This document shows, in pieces, positions 35,341 to 42,060 of a DNA stretch of 42,060 bases (its first letter is position 1; each line of letters starts with the position of its first letter). The position numbers were made by a program, and so were the translations under genes. The DNA lies in NCBI GenBank assembly GCA_025934495.1, contig JAICXY010000019.1, forward strand, positions 1 to 42,060, given 5' to 3'. The notes under the pieces were generated by a model. The model worked only from the letters and a program-made list of their open reading frames with translations, ran no database searches and had not been told where the DNA came from. Source of the stretch: Candidatus Nitrosocosmicus sp. GTDB lineage: Archaea; Thermoproteota; Nitrososphaeria; Nitrososphaerales; Nitrososphaeraceae.

Positions 35341-36462
35341 ATGAATTCAATACCTGAAGCTTACCAATCACCTAAATCAACACCATCTTCTACTTCTCCA
35401 AATACCATAGATCAATCAAAGGTTGAGGAATTTATGATGAAAGCTGTTGGAGATATGGCAAGCAGTCTTGGAGCAATAACGATTTTGCTTGGAGACAGAC
35501 TTGGTTTGTACAAAGCAATGGCTAAATCAGGAAGACCAATTACCTCTGAGGAGTTAGCTTCCCAAACAAATACTGCAGAGCGATATATCCGTGAATGGCT
35601 TGCAAGTCAAGCGGCTGCAGGATATATCACCTATAACCAGGCAGATAAAAAGTTCTTTCTTTCTCCAGAAAATGCAATGGTTTTAGCTAATGAAGATAGT
35701 CCTACCTATATGCTTGGTGCTTACCACATTGTTAGTTCAATATTTAAAGATGAGGATAAGTTAGTTGACATATTCAAAACTGGAAAAGGCCTTCGTTGGG
35801 GTGAGCATCATCATGACCTTTTTGAAGGAACTGCCAAGTTTTTCAAGCCCAATTATATGAGCAATCTTGTTCCATCTTGGATTCCATCTCTTGACGGGAT
35901 GCAGGAAAAACTAAAGCAAGGAGCTAAGGTTGCTGATATTGGTTGTGGTTATGGAGTTTCTACTGTAATAATGGCAAAAGAATATCCAAATTCAAGGTTC
36001 TATGGTTTTGATAATCATACTGAATCTATTGAGGCCGCAAGAAACCTTGCGCAAAAAGAAGGGGTTGCTGACAGAGTTGAATTTTCCGTTGTATCAGCCA
36101 ATGAATCAATTGGAAATGATTTTGATCTTGTTACATTCTTTGACTGCCTCCATGATATGGCCGATCCTGTAGGTGCATTAAAGTTTACAAAACAAGCATT
36201 GAAAAATGATAATTGTGTATGCATGATTGTAGAACCAATGGCCAATGATAACATTGAAGATAATCTTAATCTTGTTGGCAAAATCTATTATTCGGCTTCA
36301 TCTGTCTTATGTGTTCCAAATGCTTTGGCTGATAACGGGATTGCACTTGGTGCTCAAGCAGGTGAGAAAAAAACAAAAGAGATTGCAGAAAAGGCAGGCT
36401 TTACAAAGTTCAGACGTGCAACACAAACACCGTTTAACATTATATATGAAGCAAAACCATAA
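35341..36462 (+). CDS. winged-helix-containing SAM methyltransferase
   Basis: 373 aa. Residues ~30-110 form a winged-helix/dimerisation domain (GLYKAMAKSGRPITSEELAS, AERYIREWLASQAAAGYI), as in O-methyltransferase-like and Rv2258c-like enzymes. The Rossmann domain follows with motif I VADIGCGYGVSTVIMA (~198-213), the acidic FYGFDNHT and FDLVTFFDCLHDMADP. It is a cytoplasmic small-molecule methyltransferase of unknown substrate. It is single, with TATA-like ATATAATC about 45 bases upstream, and lies in the right flank of the element. Confidence 0.86.
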   Translation: MNSIPEAYQSPKSTPSSTSPNTIDQSKVEEFMMKAVGDMASSLGAITILLGDRLGLYKAMAKSGRPITSEELASQTNTAERYIREWLASQAAAGYITYNQADKKFFLSPENAMVLANEDSPTYMLGAYHIVSSIFKDEDKLVDIFKTGKGLRWGEHHHDLFEGTAKFFKPNYMSNLVPSWIPSLDGMQEKLKQGAKVADIGCGYGVSTVIMAKEYPNSRFYGFDNHTESIEAARNLAQKEGVADRVEFSVVSANESIGNDFDLVTFFDCLHDMADPVGALKFTKQALKNDNCVCMIVEPMANDNIEDNLNLVGKIYYSASSVLCVPNALADNGIALGAQAGEKKTKEIAEKAGFTKFRRATQTPFNIIYEAKP

Positions 36463-36632
36463 TGTATTTTCTATTAATGGATACAATTGTCTATCTTTAG
36501 ACATAAAAAATGAACGATTCCAATTAGTCTTGTATCATCATAAATATCTCTTTTTTTCTTGAAGATAGTTAATTTCTTGTTCAAGTGCTATTTTGTTGAT
36601 TTTAATTCAGATATGCATTTGTGATAAAATGT

Positions 36633-36899
36633 TTATGTCTTCTTAGATCTTTTTAAAATATTTTTATTTTGTAATAACTCGGTAATATCCTCCTTATCCA
36701 AGCCTTCTTCTTTTAACTTTCTGAAAAGATGATAGAAAAGATTCCTGTTATGCTTTTGTAGAATTTCTCGATATATTTCAACCAAGATATTCATCCTTTT
36801 CAATGTTAAATAATCCTCATAATATTTGATAACAGTAAGAGCATTAATATCTAGTTCGACTACAACAACTTGAGTTAAACTTTTCTTTTCTCCGAACAT
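36633..36899 (-). CDS. small helical hypothetical protein
   Basis: 88 aa, mostly charged helix in the second half (MNILVEIYREILQKHNRNL ... KEEGLDKEDITELLQ). No motif recognised. It starts only 14 bp from the divergent TRIC-half gene, an unusually short spacer that suggests one of the two 5' ends is not original. Confidence 0.45.
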   Translation of the reverse strand: MFGEKKSLTQVVVVELDINALTVIKYYEDYLTLKRMNILVEIYREILQKHNRNLFYHLFRKLKEEGLDKEDITELLQNKNILKRSKKT

Positions 36900-36913
36900 T
36901 TGATTATCCTCGA

Positions 36914-37273
36914 TTGAAAAGATATTGGAATCTTTTCATAAAATTTGATGCTACTGGTCTTGGTATTTTTACGGTGATAGGTGCTACTGTTGGTTACAAT
37001 TTATTTGGTCATAACTTTTTAATCATGTCATTTGCAGGAATATTGACTGCTATAGGCGGTGGTATTTTACGTGATGTATTTGTAAATCAAATTCCTCTAG
37101 TATTTATCAAAGAGATATATGTAACAGCAAGTTTCTCAGGTGTCATAATTTTTTATGTATTGTTGTTAATTGTTGATTTATGTATTGCTGCTATTTTTGC
37201 AGTAGTATATACAACAGTAATTAGATTGCTTGCAATAAGGTATGGATGGAATCTGCCTCGTGTTAAGACTTGA
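36914..37273 (+). CDS. half-length TRIC/UPF0126 (YicG-like) membrane protein
   Basis: 119 aa from TTG 36914. Family members have about 200 aa in two 3-TM repeats. Only the second is here, with its signature FDATGLGIFTVIGATVGY, TAIGGGILRDVFVNQIPLVF and KEIYVTASFSG. The frame is open upstream of TTG (TFDYPRLKRYWN), as if the protein continued into sequence now occupied by the divergent gene. TRIC proteins form trimeric cation (or amino acid) channels and need both repeats, so this is probably a truncated pseudogene. Confidence 0.7.
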   Translation: MKRYWNLFIKFDATGLGIFTVIGATVGYNLFGHNFLIMSFAGILTAIGGGILRDVFVNQIPLVFIKEIYVTASFSGVIIFYVLLLIVDLCIAAIFAVVYTTVIRLLAIRYGWNLPRVKT

Positions 37274-37509
37274 TTTGACTGTACACCTGATTTGTATTTG
37301 CTATTTGGGTTTTTAAATCTATATCCCACTTTATAATACTTAAGATATATGTGCCTAATTATATAGGCAATAGTATTATTTAATCAATTGATCTTAGAGA
37401 ACACATTATAATTTTGAGATATTCCTTTGGCTGTATACCTTTATACTCTGTATTTTACAAAAATTATGGTAATGACTAGATAGAGTCGTCACATAAAGTG
37501 TGATGGTCT

Positions 37510-38865
37510 TTAAGCAGTTTTATCGACTAAACCAACAGATGGTAGGTATGCTAGTGCTGCGGAAGTGAGGGCATATACTCCTACACGAAGTGTTGGTTCT
37601 GGATCTGGTGCGAAATTGGGCTGATGATTGGAAGGAAGATATGGCAGCTTAGCCATCAGACTATTACCTGGGGCATCATTATAGTGCTCTCGAGAGATGC
37701 CACCAAACAACCAAAAGCAGTAAGGAACAGGTTCTCCGCCGTAGTGATGGCGGCCAGGAAGACCATATTGAGAAAAGTCCTCACTGCCCATCATCGTTGG
37801 CACTTCTATTATGTTATCAGATCCAAGAAGTGACTTATGAACAGCACGTATACGTTGGTCTATCGGCTCACTGTTACTAGTAATCGGAAATTTACTTGAT
37901 GTTGTGATATCGGGCATTTTAGGCGCACGAAATGCATGCGCTTCGGCTTCTGCCATACGACGAATAGCACTAATAATTTGCTCTTGTACATTAGTACTTT
38001 GAGTGCGTATGTTTATACCAATGTGAGCTTCATCAGGAATGACGTTATGTTTCAGGCCAGCATTAACAAATCCTATTGTGATCACGGCAGGCACGTCACC
38101 TGCCAGCTCGCGAGAACGTATGGTCTGTAGATTCATAATTAGTGAAGAGGCCATAATTACTGGGTCTATAGCCACCTGTGGTACAGAACCATGTCCACCC
38201 TTGCCAAAAAGTCTAACGTCTACATTGACTGAAGCGGACATAATTACACCGGCGTTATGGCCAACCGTTCCAGCGGCTAGTGGCATAACGTGCTGTCCAA
38301 GACACAAGTCCGGCCGCGGGAATCGCTTGAATAATCCGTCGTTCAACATTGCCTCAGCCCCTTGTCCTGTTTCCTCAGCAGGTTGTGCGCAGATAAAAGC
38401 GGTTCCCTGCCATTCCTCAGATTTGTTGGCCAGAATCTCTGCTGTAGCAATTAAACACGCAATATGCATATCATGGCCACATGCATGCATGACCGGGACT
38501 TTGCTTCCATCTTTTATAGTTTCAAATACTTCACTTGCATAATCAAGGCCGGTACTCTCCTTAATGGGAAGTGCATCCATGTCACTGCGGAGCATTATAA
38601 CAGGACCTTCTCCGTTGCGTAGCAGTCCGACAACACCCGTCTTTCCAACTCCCTCCGTTACCTCATAACCAGAGTCACGAAGATGTTGTGCAACTATGCC
38701 TGCAGTTTTATGCTCTTGCATAGAAAGTTCTGGATTACGGTGAAGATCTCGGTATACTTTCCCCAAACTTGGAAGGCGATGGTCTATGTCTGAAAGGATA
38801 TGAGTTGCCCGTTGAACTACTACATCTACCGATTCATCAGTAAGAGATTGGATAGTCATGCTCAT
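37510..38865 (-). CDS. M20-family amidohydrolase/peptidase
   Basis: 451 aa, cytoplasmic zinc/manganese enzyme of the hippurate hydrolase/IAA-amino acid hydrolase type. Residues RSDMDALP (93-100), HACGHDMH (127-134), EE at 164-165 and His192 supply the metal site; GSEDFSQYG in the C-terminal half gives the last ligand region. The dimerisation domain (VDVRLFGKGGHGSVPQ) is intact. It cleaves N-acyl or amide bonds, substrate unknown. Codons and base composition are clearly richer in G+C than neighbours, pointing to recent acquisition. Start Met1 or Met3. Confidence 0.92.
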   Translation of the reverse strand: MSMTIQSLTDESVDVVVQRATHILSDIDHRLPSLGKVYRDLHRNPELSMQEHKTAGIVAQHLRDSGYEVTEGVGKTGVVGLLRNGEGPVIMLRSDMDALPIKESTGLDYASEVFETIKDGSKVPVMHACGHDMHIACLIATAEILANKSEEWQGTAFICAQPAEETGQGAEAMLNDGLFKRFPRPDLCLGQHVMPLAAGTVGHNAGVIMSASVNVDVRLFGKGGHGSVPQVAIDPVIMASSLIMNLQTIRSRELAGDVPAVITIGFVNAGLKHNVIPDEAHIGINIRTQSTNVQEQIISAIRRMAEAEAHAFRAPKMPDITTSSKFPITSNSEPIDQRIRAVHKSLLGSDNIIEVPTMMGSEDFSQYGLPGRHHYGGEPVPYCFWLFGGISREHYNDAPGNSLMAKLPYLPSNHQPNFAPDPEPTLRVGVYALTSAALAYLPSVGLVDKTA

Positions 38866-39066
38866 CTATAACTGCAAGATATTATATCAATATTATTTGT
38901 TAGACGCAAATAATTTTTAAAAAATATTGGAGTTAAGCATGCAATAATTATTTATGTTATCAGGCAAATATTTCAATAAGAGGTTGACTCTTACTTTTTT
39001 AAATTAATTTTTTATAAAAAATAAAAAAAGGTTTAGTTTGATTCGAGTCATTTAAGCCATTTGTTC

Positions 39067-40914
39067 TCATTTAGGCAATCCAAAAGCATATAACGATCCT
39101 ATTGGTCCACCTGATACTCCTGTTGTTACAAATAACATTCCATTTCCTACGGATGGGCCACCAATTCCTACTGCTGTTCCTACATTAAATGTCCATAGAA
39201 TTCTCCCTGTATCTTTATCAAGTGCCATGACTATTCCAGTTTGAGCAAGCGGGCTATCTATTGGAAGACCAAATGAGTTGGCAGTATAAGGCTTTCCTGC
39301 TGATGTGATATAACCTGAAATTACTACACCATTGGTTACAAGAGGGGAAACTCTGGTCGGAAATTCTATAGGTGTTTGCCATTTTATCTGCCCTGTTTTT
39401 GCATCAACTGCGGTTATAGTGCCATTTCCAATACCACTTTTAGTTGCGTTCATTACAGGTTCTGCAAATGCATTTTCGCCTCTCAAAAAGAAATTCTGAG
39501 CGGTACTTGTTGTTGCAAAATACAATGTATTGTTATTATCAACGGCATGGTATGCTTGTACACCGCCACTTGCTCCAGGCATTACTAGGCCACTGCCATT
39601 TCTTTGAGGATCTACATTAGTTCCAAATATGGTGCCAAGGGTTATCCACCAAATTGGTTTGCCGGTTAATGCATCCATTGCTATTGCATCGCCTCTTTTA
39701 TCTGAACCTACTACAATTTTCTTATTTATCCCGTTATCAAATTTAACAATACTTATGGTGCTCCCCCATGAGGCATCATGATCAAAAGTATCGGGTATTT
39801 TTACATTTTTAAGCACTGTGCCCTGTGCAATGAAGGGAGTAGCCCATACCAACTTTCCATTTGTAATGTTGATTGCAAGCATATGATTAGCATAAAGTTG
39901 TTCCCCTTGTCTTGTTGTTGCATTAAAATCAGGTGTGGCATTTCCTGTTGGTATGTATAGAAGTCCGGTAGCAGGATCGAAAGAGCCTCCTGACCATGTT
40001 GTAGCTCCTCCATTAGGTGGTGATTTTCCAGGTCCAACCCAATTACCAAAAGTAGTTTTGAAATTCCATAAAAGATGACCATCAGTTCTACTTATTGCAG
40101 TTATGTTTCCCTGCACCTCACCTGTATTAGGGGGGTTGTCTCCTCCTGCCGAGCCAACAACAACATAATCTTTCCATACTATTGGTGGGGAATTCACTCC
40201 ATAGCCGATGCTTAAGGGACCTAGTTTTTGAGATTTCCAGATAATTTTGCCATCTGTCGCATTTATTGCCGCGACAGTAGCCGCCGAGCCAGTATCTGCA
40301 AATATGATTCCTTTATCATAGGTTAATCCATGCATCCCGCCTCCACCATTATCTATCTTTGTTTTCCATAGATTCAATCCTGTTTTTGCATCAAATGCAA
40401 ATACTATTGCTTTGTTGTCTTGAACATACACTCTATCGCCAATTATTAGGGCAGGTTATTCAATACCTGCACTATCGCTGAATACCCATTTTACCTGTAA
40501 GTTGGCAACATTATCTTTACCTATTATTGTTTGGTTACTACTTCTTGTATTATATATATCATGATTGGCCATTATCCAATTGTCTTTATTTTCAGGTTCG
40601 GTTCCTAAAGAAGTGGTTATAGACTGCGGTAATGTTTTGTTTAGTGGCGCATTCATTTGATTTAATATTTTTGTTACTGCAGAATTGTAATTATCTTGTT
40701 CTGATGTTTGGGTGGGAGCTTGCTGTACATCATTTGGCAGTTGTTGGTTTGAATTATTTGATCCATTTTGTGTATTATTATTTGGTGCAACAGGTTGATT
40801 TTGTTGTTTTTGAGCAAAAATTGGACTATAGTGGCTAGTAAAATAACTATTTGTTATTGTAGTTGTTATTAACACTAAAACCAGAAATAATAAAGTTTTA
40901 GTTATCATTGTCAC
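39067..40914 (-). pseudogene. exported PQQ-type beta-propeller protein split by one TAA
   Basis: The first frame (40456-40914) has a signal peptide (LLFLVLVLITTTI...FAQ), a Gln/Asn linker and the start of the propeller (VANLQVKWVFSDSAGIE); TAA at 40456-40458 ends it. The same frame then continues PALIIGDRVYVQ through repeated blades (AFDAKTGLNLW, AINATDGKIIW, AISRTDGHLLW, AMDALTGKPIW, AVDAKTGQIKW, ALDKDTGRILW) to 39067. The whole would be ~615 aa, the size of PQQ-dependent alcohol dehydrogenases. PQQ binding and redox activity are not proven by the sequence. One change such as TCA to TAA explains the break. Confidence 0.82.
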
Positions 40915-41059
40915 ATAAGAATTAATATAGTATTCCTATATAGATGAAAGATTGATAAAGATGATTTTTTCTTTTACTAAATTATTAAAAAAATCAATAA
41001 ATTAATTGAAATTATTAATTATTTATACTATATACATATTCATTCGGCTCTGTTAACAG

Positions 41060-42060
41060 TTACGTAAACTTATGGATGCCTTCTTCATGTAAAATAATTA
41101 TACTCGTTTTGTCTACATGTTTTTTATTATAATTTATAGTCCAACCAGATACGGCTTTACCGATATCTTGTTCATTTTCAAATGTGGAATTGTTTATGGT
41201 TTGTCCATGCATCAATAACCATCTGACTTCAATTAGGTTTAATTCAGGAGATCTAGTTGGAAGGAATACAAGATGTATTCTTGGGTGATACCTGGCTAGA
41301 GTTTCTTTTACCTTGTTAGATTTGTATATCGATACATTATCAACTATCAAAAATATCTGCTTTACATTGGAATCATATTTTTGGTCCACTCTTTTTATAA
41401 AATCCAAAAACTGTTTTCCTGTTTTCTTTCTGTAACCATGAGTAAACATTTGGTTATTTGTATAATCATATACACCAAATACATTCAAAATTCCTCTTAT
41501 CTTTTGAGCTTTGGATATTTCAGATTGAATTAAGGACCATGAGGTTCCACCATATGTTTTTGCTACTATTGGTCCCTTTTCATCCTCATAAACCAGGATA
41601 GAGTTAGCAGGCAGATTATATCTTAATTCTTCGATTCTCTTTTTTTCAAATGGTATTCAGGGTCCAGGCTGGTTCCCAAAGTTATTTTAGAATTACCATT
41701 TGATACCGTGCTTTAGAATGATATTTCTAATTTGAGTATGGCTTATACTTTCAACTAGGTTTATCTCTTTGGTAATGAATCCCGCCAATACACGCAATGA
41801 CCATGTTGAAAATGATAGTCCATAAATAATCAGTTCTTGGATTACTAGTTACTATTTCAACAATCCTTTTTTCTATGTCATTGTTGGTTATTTTGATTGG
41901 TTTGTTTGTGCTCGTGTATTTTTGAGACTATTCCATCCAATCCTTTCTCATTAAAACGATGCATCCATTTTCTTATGTTGCGATCATGATGGTTGGTTGC
42001 TCGTCTTATTTCTGGTACAGTATATCCATCATTTTTGAGCAGGATAATCTTGGCTCTATA
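41060..42060 (-). pseudogene. IS630-family transposase, frameshifted, running off the right edge
   Basis: The last 142 codons are intact and hold the DDE core: LIVDNVSIYKS (second Asp) and LPTRSPELNLIEVRW (Glu). Upstream on the minus strand follow SILVYEDEKGPI (first Asp), HTQIRNIILKHGIKW and an N-terminal HTH (GYTVPEIRRATNHHDRNIRKW, then MHRFNEKGLDGI), but these lie in different frames, separated by at least three shifts or stops between about 41640 and 41930. Terminal inverted repeats cannot be identified. The element is inactive. Confidence 0.85.

Noticed and set aside
38039-38542. 167-aa frame opposite the M20 gene
   Set aside because: Antisense shadow of a clear enzyme gene in G+C-richer sequence, where long shadow frames are expected.
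8283-40458. Stop-codon reassignment or amber-type recoding
   Set aside because: Both TAA and TGA are involved, no recoding elements are visible, and most genes in the window end normally in TAA or TGA.

Overview
The window is A+T-rich archaeal DNA, most likely from an ammonia-oxidising thaumarchaeon of the Nitrososphaerales (a Nitrosocosmicus-like genome is my best guess). The clues are a class III PHA synthase pair (phaE-phaC), an intron-containing archaeal tRNA-Arg, an AsnC-type regulator carrying a TRASH metal-sensing domain, TATA-like boxes placed about 25-35 bases before start codons, few Shine-Dalgarno sites, frequent TTG/GTG starts, and small secreted His-rich proteins. The lineage is inferred from gene content only.

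Left flank (1-3347): a polyhydroxyalkanoate locus with an alpha/beta hydrolase, a small phasin-like/AbrB protein, and convergent phaE-phaC. Then comes tRNA-Arg(TCT) with a 14-nt intron (3348-3436). The last 16 bases of this tRNA plus 2 more form an 18-bp sequence (3421-3438) that recurs exactly at 33633-33650. With a tyrosine recombinase 60 bp after the tRNA, this marks a ~30.2 kb element integrated at the tRNA 3' end.

Element (about 3421-33632): the integrase end carries a small Cys protein and two tandem winged-helix-like paralogs, the second broken by a stop codon. Next is a metal section: a truncated Cu-type P1B ATPase, secreted poly-His proteins, two cysteine-less CsoR/FrmR-family regulators around a P1B ATPase whose CPC motif reads GAC, an EamA permease, a YHS fragment, two paralogous membrane-anchored His/Met-rich proteins and an AsnC-TRASH regulator. 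An arsenic section follows: HxlR-type regulator, frameshifted arsM, arsC and aquaporin, then a 35-aa Cys-rich peptide next to a Fur-box-like palindrome. The distal part has a SAM methyltransferase, a rhodanese, a membrane protein, a GHHH-repeat exported protein, an AbrB-receiver fusion, a truncated YnfA, transposase scraps and a phasin-like protein. It reads as a metal/arsenic island that is still collecting and losing parts.

Right flank (33633-42060): a nonsense-broken paralog of the phasin-like gene abuts the att copy. It is followed by a winged-helix methyltransferase, half of a TRIC/UPF0126 membrane protein, an M20 amidohydrolase with visibly higher G+C, an exported PQQ-type beta-propeller protein split by one stop codon, and a decayed IS630 transposase running off the edge.

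A striking property of the window is the number of otherwise intact genes broken by one lesion (8283, 8749, 21586, 34132, 40456). These could be real pseudogenes or base-call errors; the reads would decide.
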